In this document: positions 39,641 to 48,605 of the stretch, piece by piece
How the letters are laid out: every line of letters starts with the position of its first letter
How positions within the stretch are numbered: the first letter of the stretch is position 1
NCBI RefSeq assembly: GCF_040219335.1
Contig: NZ_JAVJSQ010000023.1
Span: forward strand, 1-64,000
DNA length: 64,000 bases
Source of the DNA: Gimesia sp.
Lineage (GTDB): Bacteria; Planctomycetota; Planctomycetia; Planctomycetales; Planctomycetaceae
Direction: 5' to 3'
Program-made: the position numbers and the translations under genes
Notes under the pieces: generated by a model
Told to the model about the DNA's origin: nothing
What the model saw: only the letters and a program-made list of their open reading frames with translations
The model's database searches: none

Positions 39641-39976
39641 CTTTTAAACCCTTGTTGAAACAGGGTTTACGGAATCGAAAACTGGTCCACTATCTGCCAA
39701 ATAGTAGTGGTCCAGTACGTGGTCCGTTATTCTGTAATTTTCTGTGTAAGATTACACCCTCTGAAACGCCCAGGATCGCTTCTCTAGCCCCTCGATCAAA
39801 AACATGGGCTTTTTCCGGCATTCTGCCTTAAATCGCTCCTGAGAGCCTCTCAGGAGGCACATCTGTGCTAATTACCTCACGCGACACACACAGTGCTGCT
39901 CATGGATCGGAGTACGGATTCACTTGATCAGCAGCAAAGAGCGCAATTGCAAATGTCCGTGATTTTATAGAGAGAG
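39641..39976. other. Junction region after tRNA-Pro
   Basis: Directly after the tRNA is a small hairpin, AAACCCT (39646-39652) with AGGGTTT (39662-39668). Then come three TGGTCC elements (39683, 39708 and 39720), the last two as GTGGTCC. Such direct repeats can be recombinase arm sites, but no integrase gene is visible. The open frame running through the tRNA (39562-39831) is not a gene. Confidence 0.4.
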
Positions 39977-40843
39977 CTAGCGAAGGACGAGAATGTGGCC
40001 CTCCGCACCAACATGAGCTGGATCGATGCCTGCCTCAATCCAACCCAGTGTTTCGTTTTTCTCGTGGGCCCACGCTGTCAGTGCAGCCAGCCAAGCATCG
40101 AAAGTGTGATCGGATTCAATGACTTCTTCGGGAGGAATTACCGGAAGCAACTCGCGGGGAGTCTGGCCCATCCAGGCCGGATTGGATTGGAGCAGATCAT
40201 AGATGATACGACGGTTTCCAGCTGCCTCCAAATTATTTCCCTTGTAGCCGGCAACAACATTCAAGGTCTCATTCGTCACCACCGTCGAATCACTTCGATA
40301 TAAGCGTTCTATGGCGGAATAGAGGAACATCCGGGGGTGCGCCTCAATGATGAGACCTTCGCCACGGCGTGCAGCGCTGGCAGCGGCGAGCCGCTGATTC
40401 GGTTTCGCATCAGGAGCGATTTGTTGTAACAACCAGGCTAGACAGGCTGGTACGATTTGCAATCCGGCTGCAGATTGCACATGTGAACCGCCGTTGAAGT
40501 AGCTTGCCCTCGGATACTGTTCTCTCTCGGCGTTACTGCGTGCGCGCCAAAGCTGATTGGTTTGATACATGGTAGCATGGTTACGCAACCAGCGTTCGGT
40601 TTCCCGCGTCTTATAACCGTCGCCGCCTAGATCCGGAGGCAGGTGGCCTTGAACGAGCTGTGTGAGACCCCATGACACGCCTAATGGGCAATCTATGGCC
40701 CGCCGCTGGATGTCCTCAGGCTTGTTTGGTCCAGTCAACAGCACTTGGAGTGCCTGGCTGTCATCGGAAACATAGCAACGGCCAAGATTCGCCTGAATAT
40801 GAGCAAAGTCGATTCCTTCGTAGATCACTTGGATTCTCCGCAT
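39977..40843 (-). CDS. DUF429 family protein (RNase H-like fold)
   Basis: A 288-residue protein with the DUF429 arrangement: an acidic start motif (EGIDFAHI), AIDCPLGVS, LIIEAHPRMFLY and the C-terminal DHTFDAWLAALTAWAHEK followed by AEGHILVL. The family is predicted to have an RNase H-like nuclease fold, with these acidic residues as metal ligands; experimental function is unknown. Its start lies only 34 bases from the start of the divergent FtsK-like fragment, leaving little room for two promoters. No ribosome site is clear. Confidence 0.8.
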   Translation of the reverse strand: MRRIQVIYEGIDFAHIQANLGRCYVSDDSQALQVLLTGPNKPEDIQRRAIDCPLGVSWGLTQLVQGHLPPDLGGDGYKTRETERWLRNHATMYQTNQLWRARSNAEREQYPRASYFNGGSHVQSAAGLQIVPACLAWLLQQIAPDAKPNQRLAAASAARRGEGLIIEAHPRMFLYSAIERLYRSDSTVVTNETLNVVAGYKGNNLEAAGNRRIIYDLLQSNPAWMGQTPRELLPVIPPEEVIESDHTFDAWLAALTAWAHEKNETLGWIEAGIDPAHVGAEGHILVLR

Positions 40844-40877
40844 TTCAGTTATCTGGCTCCTGTCCCCGACTCATAAA

Positions 40878-41669
40878 ATGGAGACGGTATCTCCGGTTAT
40901 AGCCGGTGCACATGTCTGCAAACTTATTCCGTGCGGTTTAGCACTTCATATTCGTCGTGTTGGTCCTCTGGTAGGGGCAACTGGTAGTGGTAAAAGTAGC
41001 TTCCTCAGAGCCGTCATTCTTAGCCTTGCTCTGCAATACACACCAAACGAAGTAACCATCAGCATTCTAGACCCCAAAGGCCTCGACTTCGGAGCCTACA
41101 TCAAACTTCCCCATGTAGGAGCAAACCGTTCTGTCGATGAACCTGAAGCCTGCATCGAGTATCTCAATAAGATTCTCGAGCACGAAATGCCCGCACGCAA
41201 AGCAGCACTCCGTAAGAGCGGCTACCCCAGCGTTCAACAACACAACGAGGAAGCCGTCGCCGAGGATTATGACACAATCCCACACCACGTCATAATCATC
41301 GACGAATACGCTGATCTTAGCATGAGCGCCGGGAAAGCCGCCTCCGAATTAGAGCAAAACGTGTGTCGTCTCGCCCAAGTGGGGAGAGCCTTCGGGTACA
41401 GTATAATCCTTGCCACCCAACGCCCAAGCGTCGATATCGTCAGCGGTAAAATCAAAGCCAACTTCCCCTGTCGTATTAGCTTCAGACTCCCCACTAGAAA
41501 CGACAGTCAAGTCATCCTTGACGAAGCCGGCGCGGAAGACCTTCTCGGAAATGGGGATGCAATAGTCAAGTCGAGCAGCAGTGGACTTCGGGTTCAAGGT
41601 TACTACGTTCCTACCGCCGAGGAGATGGCTATAATAGCACACCTCACTTCCACACGGCCGATCATTTGA
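40878..41669 (+). CDS. Truncated FtsK/SpoIIIE-type DNA translocase motor
   Basis: A 263-residue fragment of a DNA-pumping ATPase. Walker A is GATGSGKSS at residues 33-41, Walker B HHVIIIDEYADLSM, and the FtsK motor signatures ATQRPSVDIVSGKIKANFPCRISF and ILDEAGAEDLLGNGDAIV are intact. Normally such motors exceed 400 residues and carry a DNA-recognition gamma domain. Here the N-terminal half of the motor is missing, about ten residues seem lost just before Walker A (where PHLLVAG is expected), and there is no gamma domain. It is probably a remnant, though the ATPase core could still fold. Confidence 0.7.
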   Translation: METVSPVIAGAHVCKLIPCGLALHIRRVGPLVGATGSGKSSFLRAVILSLALQYTPNEVTISILDPKGLDFGAYIKLPHVGANRSVDEPEACIEYLNKILEHEMPARKAALRKSGYPSVQQHNEEAVAEDYDTIPHHVIIIDEYADLSMSAGKAASELEQNVCRLAQVGRAFGYSIILATQRPSVDIVSGKIKANFPCRISFRLPTRNDSQVILDEAGAEDLLGNGDAIVKSSSSGLRVQGYYVPTAEEMAIIAHLTSTRPII

Positions 41670-42328
41670 AGAGTTTCTCTACCGTTGAAGTGTGAGCTAT
41701 GTACAACTTCATTTAAAACTTTAAGTAGGATTATTTTAGATCTTGATTTATCATCGAACGTAAAAGTGCTTTTGGAAATCGCCAAAGCAAAAAGTTGGAC
41801 TCTACCTAGCTGACAAATAGGTGGGACTGGTGTAAAAATGTCTGGGTAAGTAGAGGTTGCCACAACTCACCACTGTGGCATCAGAACCCCAAAATATTTG
41901 AGCAGGCAATACATCTTCAAACCAGTGTCATGAGCCTTGGAGATGCACCTGCACGACAAAGATGGTCTATAGCTTCGAGATGTGCATGCAAATGAGGCCC
42001 ACCTGGATGCGAGAATGCCGCAACGAAAGTAGACCCACCGTAGCTGATTCCGCATGGTGTAGTGATTTGAACTGCATCTCCCTCTGCGGAGATGCGGAGG
42101 GCGTCGCAAAGTCAATGTGCTGATTCTGGTTATCCAGGATCAGCAGATCGAGTTGTGCGATCTGCTTTTTCAGGCGGATTCACCGCAGCGATCAGTTGCA
42201 TGCTGACAAACCGACTATGAATCTCGATTAAATACTCAGGAAAAATCGGTTATAAGAACTCCTAAAAAGTACTTTTGAACTCCTTCAAACAGGCTACTTT
42301 CGGTTCTTCAACACGACTGGGCGTGTCC
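41670..42328. other. Intergenic region with possible coding remnant
   Basis: About 660 bases. The minus strand from about 42110 to 41930 reads LCDALRISAEGDAVQITT then PCGISYGGSTFVAAFSHPGG without stops but without a start, so it may be a gene remnant. A hairpin GCATCTCC/GGAGATGC lies at 42074-42095. Nothing else is supported. Confidence 0.35.
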
Positions 42329-45235
42329 TCAATAATACTGCCGGATATACCCATACGCCCGGTCGAATAGTTCCTGGTCTTTATGCAGCTTGTATTTCAA
42401 TAGTGTTTTTCGCAGAGCCTTTTGTACGTCACGCTCACCAGCAGACGTATTTTGCCAGCCGGGAAAGCGGACAACGCGAACAATATCGTCTATGTCTTTG
42501 ACAATCCGCTCCACAATCACTGGCGTGTCTTCGGTCTTTACTTCCGTGAACAGTTCCGTGAGTGCAGCGATGGCCTTATCCTGCTCCTCCTCTGGATCGA
42601 CTTGCTGTTCCGCCTCGACCATGTCTTTAGCCAGTTCCAACAGCTGCTTGAGAAACTGTTTACTGTCGATCAGACCTTTTTCGTGGCGATCTTTGATCTT
42701 CTCCAGCCGTTCACCCAGATCGACGAACTTGGGATCGCCAGCATGTTTTCTGAGCCGGGCGATCAACTGTATTGCCAGCTTCTTGCCTTTCTTGCCAGGG
42801 TCTGGTGCGCCGAGCACGCTTTCTAGTACCTCGGCATCCATGACAAGTGTTTCGATGTCGTCCTGAACTGTGTCGAGTTCGGTATTCTGATGAATCAGAT
42901 CGATGGTTTTGGCGCCCAGTACATGCCACAGCAACTTGCCATTCCCACTAGGCGGTTTGACGGATTCATAAATCTGCGTCAACCAGCGGTAATCTGCTTC
43001 ATAAAGTGACAGGCTCGGATCTGGTGATAATGCCTCCCAGATACGACCGAGCAGCGAGTATTCCGCAGCAAAGGCGTCTCTCTTTTCGTTATCGGGTAGG
43101 CAATCCTGAGCGGCAATCAAGCCTTCGTACCCACCCACGGTGCGATCAACGTTCGGGAAGAAAGTTAGACACTTGGCGACCTGCTTAGGCAGGTCCTTCT
43201 TTACTTCATCCAGATTTGTGATGATCTGCTGGACTGCTTTCTCATCAAAGTCCAATGCCTGGGCTACATCATCGAAGATACCAATGTAATCGACTATCAA
43301 GCCATGAGTCTTGATGGGATAGATACGGTTAGTGCGGCAGATCGCTTGCAGGAGGTTGTGATCCCGCATTGGTTTGTCGAGATACATTACCTGCAGAATT
43401 GGTGCATCGAAACCGGTCAGAAGTTTGGATGTGACGATCAGATACTTCAGTGGATCGCCTGGATCGCGGAACCGGTCGAGTAACTTCTCTTCTTCATCTC
43501 GTGATCTTTGATGGACTTTCCAATCGTCGGGATCTCCCTGAGTGACGTGCATCACGATAGCGCTGCAATCCGGGTCACCTGTGATGTCGTCCATCGCATC
43601 TTTGTAGAGCACGCAGCACTCGCGGTCGAAGGTCACCACCTGGGCCTTGAAACCGTTCGGCTCGACCTTGGACTGATAGTGATCGACGATGTGCTCCACC
43701 ACGCCCCGCACCCGTTCGGGCGATTTGACCAGCACGGCCATCTTGGCGGCGCGTTTGGCGAGGTCATCCCGGTCCTGTTCGCTCAGGTCCCCAGTGATTT
43801 GCTTGTACGCATCATCAATCGCGTCCTTATCGATCTTCAGTTTAATCTCGGGTGACTCGAAGTGCAGCGGAAGCGTAGCCTTGTCGCGGATCGACTCCTG
43901 GAATGTATACCGGCTGAGGTAACCTTTCTCATCTTCATCAGCTCCGAACGCCCAGAAGGTGTTCTTGTCGGCTCGGTTGATCGGTGTGCCAGTGAGACCG
44001 AATAGAAAAGCATTTGGCAGGGCCTCCCGCATTTTGCGGCCGAGGTCGCCTTCCTGGGTGCGGTGTGCTTCGTCCACCATCACGATGACATTCTTGCGCG
44101 AGTTAAGCACTCCCTCTGCTTCGCCGAACTTGTGAATCGTGGTGATTATGACCTTCCGCACATCCTGGGAGAGCAGAGTCTGAAGCTCCTCGCGGCTCTC
44201 CGCCTTGATCATGTTCGGCACGTCAGCGGCGTTGAATGTGGCAGTGATTTGCGTGTCGAGGTCGATCCGGTCGACCACAATCAACACGGTCGGATTGCCG
44301 AGCACTGGGTGCATCCGCAGTTTCTGCGAGGTGAAGACCATCAGCAGCGATTTACCGGACCCCTGAAAATGCCAGATCAGCCCCTTTTTGATTTGGCCCT
44401 CGACAACCCGTTTGACGATGAGGTTGGTACCTTCGTACTGCTGATAGCGGCAGATGATCTTGATTCGGCAGTGTTTCTTGTCGGTGGCGAAGATCGTGAA
44501 GTTTTGCAGGATGTCGAGTACCACCTCGGGACGCAGGATGCTGGTGACCGACTTCCGCACATCGGCCAGCGAGCCTTCCTGCTGATTATCGGAATCTCGC
44601 CACGGTCCCCAGATATCGAGCGGCATCCGCACCGAACCATAGCGTAAGGCTTTGCCCTCGGTGGCGAAGCTGAAGACGTTCGGCACGAACATCGCCGGCA
44701 CGCTTTCTTCGTAGTCGTCGTGAACCTGGCTGGCACCATCCACCCAGGTCACCGCCGGCCGCACGGGCGTCTTGGCTTCGCCGATGATGATCGGCAGTCC
44801 ATTGACCAGTAGCACCACATCGAACCGCTTTTCCAACTGGCCGACCTTGTACGTCCACTGGTTGCAGACGACCAGCTCATTGTTGGAGGGAGTCTCGAAA
44901 TCGACCAAACGGACGGTGGTGTGTTCTCCGTTCGGCCCGAAGGGCATCGTCTTGTCGCCCTTGATCCATTCGGCCAGGGCCTCGTTGGACCGGACGAGCC
45001 CGTCGTTCTGCACGGACAGCAAAATCGCCCGCAGCTTGTAAATCACCTCATCGGCGCGATCCGGCTGCTCGGCGATCTCGGGGTTGAGTTTGATCAGTGC
45101 CTGACGCATTGACGATTCAACAAAGACATCCGAAGCCTGCCGCGACAGCGATGGCCCGGCCGCATAGGTCCAGCCGTTCGACACAGCGGCATCGAGGACC
45201 ATTTGTTCGACCGTATTGGCTTCATTGAACGTCAT
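42329..45235 (-). CDS. hsdR: Type I restriction enzyme R subunit HsdR
   Basis: The motor and nuclease subunit of a type I restriction system; with M and S it cuts unmodified DNA after translocation. A 968-residue protein. The N-terminal PD-(D/E)xK nuclease has Asp139 in RFDVVL and the ExK pair in GEAK (Glu153, Lys155). The SF2 helicase core has Walker A QGSGKS at 291-296, DEAH at 388-391 and LTGTP. The C-terminal helical domain completes the usual length. Its ATG overlaps the stop of the upstream AlbA_2 gene (ATGA), so translation is coupled. The first 60 residues are duplicated at 47170-47350. Confidence 0.94.
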   Translation of the reverse strand: MTFNEANTVEQMVLDAAVSNGWTYAAGPSLSRQASDVFVESSMRQALIKLNPEIAEQPDRADEVIYKLRAILLSVQNDGLVRSNEALAEWIKGDKTMPFGPNGEHTTVRLVDFETPSNNELVVCNQWTYKVGQLEKRFDVVLLVNGLPIIIGEAKTPVRPAVTWVDGASQVHDDYEESVPAMFVPNVFSFATEGKALRYGSVRMPLDIWGPWRDSDNQQEGSLADVRKSVTSILRPEVVLDILQNFTIFATDKKHCRIKIICRYQQYEGTNLIVKRVVEGQIKKGLIWHFQGSGKSLLMVFTSQKLRMHPVLGNPTVLIVVDRIDLDTQITATFNAADVPNMIKAESREELQTLLSQDVRKVIITTIHKFGEAEGVLNSRKNVIVMVDEAHRTQEGDLGRKMREALPNAFLFGLTGTPINRADKNTFWAFGADEDEKGYLSRYTFQESIRDKATLPLHFESPEIKLKIDKDAIDDAYKQITGDLSEQDRDDLAKRAAKMAVLVKSPERVRGVVEHIVDHYQSKVEPNGFKAQVVTFDRECCVLYKDAMDDITGDPDCSAIVMHVTQGDPDDWKVHQRSRDEEEKLLDRFRDPGDPLKYLIVTSKLLTGFDAPILQVMYLDKPMRDHNLLQAICRTNRIYPIKTHGLIVDYIGIFDDVAQALDFDEKAVQQIITNLDEVKKDLPKQVAKCLTFFPNVDRTVGGYEGLIAAQDCLPDNEKRDAFAAEYSLLGRIWEALSPDPSLSLYEADYRWLTQIYESVKPPSGNGKLLWHVLGAKTIDLIHQNTELDTVQDDIETLVMDAEVLESVLGAPDPGKKGKKLAIQLIARLRKHAGDPKFVDLGERLEKIKDRHEKGLIDSKQFLKQLLELAKDMVEAEQQVDPEEEQDKAIAALTELFTEVKTEDTPVIVERIVKDIDDIVRVVRFPGWQNTSAGERDVQKALRKTLLKYKLHKDQELFDRAYGYIRQYY

Positions 45236-47160
45236 TCAAACAGCTCCTTTTGTTCTGGAACCACGCTCCGATACGCCTGCTTAGGATGATTGGGATCATC
45301 CGGGTATTTCCTCGCAAGCAACTTTTTCTCAAGCATCGGTTTCAGATAACTTTTGAGAACACGGGCCTGATTACGTTGCACGAGTTCGGCGATGTCACGA
45401 CCTGTGAGCTCTCGAACTCGGCACAGATTCAAAATGACACTCTGCATTTTCTTGGGAGCCAATCGCTTATTTTCACGTGCATCGGACGCGATCTTCAGCA
45501 ATACGGGGTCTTGATCCGGCAAGTACGTGGCAGTGGCGTCTTCAGTTGCGCCCGGAGTATTCTCGCTTGCGCCCCGACCTGCTCCTTCTGCGCCCAGAGC
45601 TAAGTCCTTTGCGCTCGGAGCCGAAGGTTCGGACAGTCTCCTAAGGCGTTCAGACCACCTGTACGTCGCTCCTCGCCCGTGTCCATCCCGCTCCAGGAGG
45701 TCGCTGCTGACCAAATTCTTCAATAGTTTGGTCAAATCCGATGGATGGCGTTCGGTCAACGATTGCAAACGAAAGTTGGACACCGAACCTTCGATGTCGG
45801 CAGTCACCAGTGCTTGGACTTCATCTGCATTCAGGCGTTGCAACTCGTCGCCGATGATGCGACGAATTTTTTCGACGGCGGAATCAGGAAGTAGACTCAC
45901 CATTGGCATCGTGACGGTCACGCGGTCGGGGCGGTGCTGTTCTGCCAAGGTCGGCACACGCCAGCGGACGCTTTTCCATCCTTCCCGAATCTTGTCGATC
46001 CCAGAACCGGCCTTTTCACCAAGCCCGATCAGAGTGAACATGGTTTGCAGTGTCTCATTACGACATTCACTCACGCTGCCACGAACAAGCTGCTCGAAGG
46101 AAACCAAGAGGTTCCCCGGATCAGAAAACTCCAGCCGATCGAAGTGATGTTCCATCACGATCCCGCCCTGACCGCGATAGTCGGCGTGTATCAGGCAGTT
46201 CACCATCGCTTCCCGGACTGCTTCGTGAACGAGAGTATCATCGCGCCGCACGATCACCGCATTGCCAAGTTCCGGGTCCGGCTCCTTTTGGTAGCCGAAC
46301 GGAATTTTCAACCCTTCTGTCAATCGGGGATAGACTCGAAAGAAAAACTGAAACAGATTGCAGTTCCAGGTCCCGTCCTGCCAGACACGGTCGACCCAAC
46401 GAACATTGGGGTCTTCGCTGCGGCGGTCGCGATAGTCGAGCTGAAACCGAATCCCGGATGCCGGGTCTTTGATTGCTTGTTCTTTCCCGAACATCAGCAG
46501 TCCTGCGACCGTCAATCCCTCCTCACCAGTATTACGGTCTTTTCGCAGGCCGCCGATCTTGCGAAGGAAGCCGGACACGTCTTCATTCAGCCAGGGGTGA
46601 GTTTCATCACGCGAGCGAAAGCGGTTGCGATAGGCCTGGAGTGACTCCATGTGAATGTCATCCATTCCAAATTGTGGCAGCACTCGCGAATCGGCCGACT
46701 GTTCTTCTGCATCCGACATCATCCGACGCACTTCGTTCTCGTCGCAACGATAATCGCCCTCGTGATACCGGCGGTAGGTCCCTGTCAGCGGATTCGGAGC
46801 GAGGAACACAGGTCGTTGATGACGATCAGCTCGCGGGACCTCAATAACCAGCACGTCATCACCTTCAATAGGCACGACGCGCACGCTCTCATTTCGCAGC
46901 AGATTATGGCTGACGTGACCCTTGTTATTGACATTGTTCCAAAAGTCTTGTCGTATCTTCTCGGCGTCGTCGAGTCCCTGGATCTCGAATCGGTTTCCGC
47001 CGCGTTGTTTCACACCAAGAACAATGATACCGCCATCGGTATTTGCAAAAGCGCTGTACGTTTCCCACAGAGACTTCGGCATACCACCGCGAGCCGACTT
47101 GAACTCGATCTCGTGGTCTTCACCCAGCGTCAATGCTTCGAGCAGGCGATCAGTATCCAC
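45232..47160 (-). CDS. AlbA_2/Schlafen-like ATP-binding protein
   Basis: A 642-residue protein. The N-terminal AlbA_2 (Schlafen-type, PF04326) domain has EIEFKSARGGMPKSLWETYSAFANTDGGIIVLGV, and a GHKL-type ATPase C-terminal-like domain follows around HEAVREAMVNCLIHADY, with later winged-helix-like segments. Related proteins lie inside type I R-M operons and are proposed regulators or accessory defence proteins. The GTG at 47160 follows GGAGGT with good spacing and is preferred over the GTG at 47166. It sits between hsdS and hsdR, flanked by two copies of the hsdR 5' end. Confidence 0.85.
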   Translation of the reverse strand: MDTDRLLEALTLGEDHEIEFKSARGGMPKSLWETYSAFANTDGGIIVLGVKQRGGNRFEIQGLDDAEKIRQDFWNNVNNKGHVSHNLLRNESVRVVPIEGDDVLVIEVPRADRHQRPVFLAPNPLTGTYRRYHEGDYRCDENEVRRMMSDAEEQSADSRVLPQFGMDDIHMESLQAYRNRFRSRDETHPWLNEDVSGFLRKIGGLRKDRNTGEEGLTVAGLLMFGKEQAIKDPASGIRFQLDYRDRRSEDPNVRWVDRVWQDGTWNCNLFQFFFRVYPRLTEGLKIPFGYQKEPDPELGNAVIVRRDDTLVHEAVREAMVNCLIHADYRGQGGIVMEHHFDRLEFSDPGNLLVSFEQLVRGSVSECRNETLQTMFTLIGLGEKAGSGIDKIREGWKSVRWRVPTLAEQHRPDRVTVTMPMVSLLPDSAVEKIRRIIGDELQRLNADEVQALVTADIEGSVSNFRLQSLTERHPSDLTKLLKNLVSSDLLERDGHGRGATYRWSERLRRLSEPSAPSAKDLALGAEGAGRGASENTPGATEDATATYLPDQDPVLLKIASDARENKRLAPKKMQSVILNLCRVRELTGRDIAELVQRNQARVLKSYLKPMLEKKLLARKYPDDPNHPKQAYRSVVPEQKELFE

Positions 47161-47350
47161 GGCCACCTCCGCAGGACATTGGCTGGTCAGCGATCTCGGG
47201 GTTGAGTTTGATCAGAGCCTGGCGCAATGGCGATTCAACAAAGATATCCGAAGCCTGACGCAAAAGCGATGGCCCTGTCACATAGGTCCGGCCGTTTGAT
47301 ACACAGACATCAACAACAATTTGTTCGACGGTGTTGGCTTCATTGAACAT
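47150..47350 (-). pseudogene. Truncated duplicate of the hsdR 5' end
   Basis: The frame starting at 47350 encodes FNEANTVEQIVVDVCVSNGR and continues to NPEIADQP, clearly matching the first 58 residues of HsdR (FNEANTVEQMVLDAAVSNGW ... NPEIAEQP) before diverging into unrelated sequence. The DNA copies (47170-47350 and 45055-45235) are similar but not identical. The start overlaps the end of hsdS by 11 bases, as expected for the original hsdR position. It may still be translated as a short peptide. Confidence 0.88.
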
Positions 47351-48605
47351 GGCCAGGGGGCTCCGATAACCACATGTGCAATAGTCTGTTGCGCATGTCG
47401 ATGATACGTGTGACGTGGCTTAGTGCTTGATTACGCGTTCTTTCAGCAGCCATGAAATAGTCCGCAATCTCTTGTTGTTCATCGAGTGAGGGAACAGGGA
47501 GCTGTGTCCCTTCAACATCAAATCTGCTTATGTGGGGAAGATCAGTTCCCTGCTGAACACGTTGCAGCTGCCACTTGAACGATACTGAGTGAATAAACGC
47601 CCAGAGGTAATCAGCGTCGAGATCGGCAGAGAGCTGAAAACGTCCTACGCGCTGCAAAAGCAGTGCAGGCAAGTCGTCGTCGCTTATCCGCGCAATCTTG
47701 AATCCACTACCGACAAATGGGCGGTCCATTGCAATGACAATGTCGCCCGACTCTAACACGTACTCTGCGACTTCTTGACGACGAGCCGTAGACCAATACC
47801 GCGTATCTTCCTCTGCCCAGTTGAAGCTGTTCACGCCTACGTTCGAGCAGCGAAGGAGTCGGTCACCACTTGTGGCGAACTCTGCGCTCTTGAACGGAAA
47901 ACCTGATTGAAGTTTGCAGCAATCACCAAGTCGACGAAGCGATTCCTTTGCGCGGAGTTCGGCCTGAGTGGGGGTTACCTTGAATCGAAGTGGGTCGATT
48001 GGGAAGAATGTATTGGATAGCACGCGGAGCATTTTCCATGTGTCATCCGCCACTGAGAGAAAGGATTCAGCCGTTTCTACGACAGCCCGAAGTATACAAG
48101 CGATTCGCTTCTGCTCATCAATAGGTGGGAGGGAAAACTTCTGTATGCGTAGTGTTTTCCAGTTGATCGTGGGCGAAAGTGAGCCGACCGAGATGTCTAC
48201 GGCTCGATCCATGAACATGTCACTCTGCATGAAGAAGGGTAAGAACTCAGGGACAATGAAATCTGCTTTGGCACGCAATACCATTGCATGGGCAGAACAG
48301 ATGCCAGCACGGTCGGCAACTGCGAGCTTACGTTGATAGGCACGACGTTTGCCGAAGATAACGTCGCCTTTCTGGAATCCTAGCTTCTGTCCGATGACAT
48401 CGTCTGGGGTTCCCCATCGACGAATCTTCAGCGACTCGGGGTCGAGATGCTCCAGTCCGACATAGACTCCCAAGTCTGTTTCCGCCGGATTAACGCGATC
48501 ATTGACGTTTCGTGCGATCTCATCAAAACGAACCATCCGCCAGCCTTCGGGCAGCTTGCCATTGTCGGAAATGGATTCGATTGTGGTATCTGATTTAGTC
48601 GCCAA
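47340..48605 (-). CDS. hsdS: Type I restriction specificity subunit HsdS
   Basis: A 421-residue protein that recognises the bipartite target sequence. It has two target-recognition regions separated by conserved helices: GKLPEGWRMVRFDEIARNV at the start, then SLPPIDEQKRIACILRAV ending the first half, and PVPSLDEQQEIADYFMAAE near the C-terminus. This is the typical S subunit repeat. It overlaps hsdM1 (48595-48605) by 11 bases, so the genes are translationally coupled. Confidence 0.93.
   Translation of the reverse strand: MATKSDTTIESISDNGKLPEGWRMVRFDEIARNVNDRVNPAETDLGVYVGLEHLDPESLKIRRWGTPDDVIGQKLGFQKGDVIFGKRRAYQRKLAVADRAGICSAHAMVLRAKADFIVPEFLPFFMQSDMFMDRAVDISVGSLSPTINWKTLRIQKFSLPPIDEQKRIACILRAVVETAESFLSVADDTWKMLRVLSNTFFPIDPLRFKVTPTQAELRAKESLRRLGDCCKLQSGFPFKSAEFATSGDRLLRCSNVGVNSFNWAEEDTRYWSTARRQEVAEYVLESGDIVIAMDRPFVGSGFKIARISDDDLPALLLQRVGRFQLSADLDADYLWAFIHSVSFKWQLQRVQQGTDLPHISRFDVEGTQLPVPSLDEQQEIADYFMAAERTRNQALSHVTRIIDMRNRLLHMWLSEPPGHVQ

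Noticed and set aside
39646-39668. Hairpin after tRNA-Pro as an att core with a second copy
   Set aside because: I could not find a second copy of this sequence in the window, so integration boundaries cannot be shown here.
39562-39831. Open frame running through the tRNA-Pro gene
   Set aside because: It overlaps a well-formed tRNA and shows no integrase motifs; not a gene.
42074-42095. Hairpin GCATCTCC/GGAGATGC as a terminator
   Set aside because: No T-run follows on either strand and it lies within a possible coding remnant.
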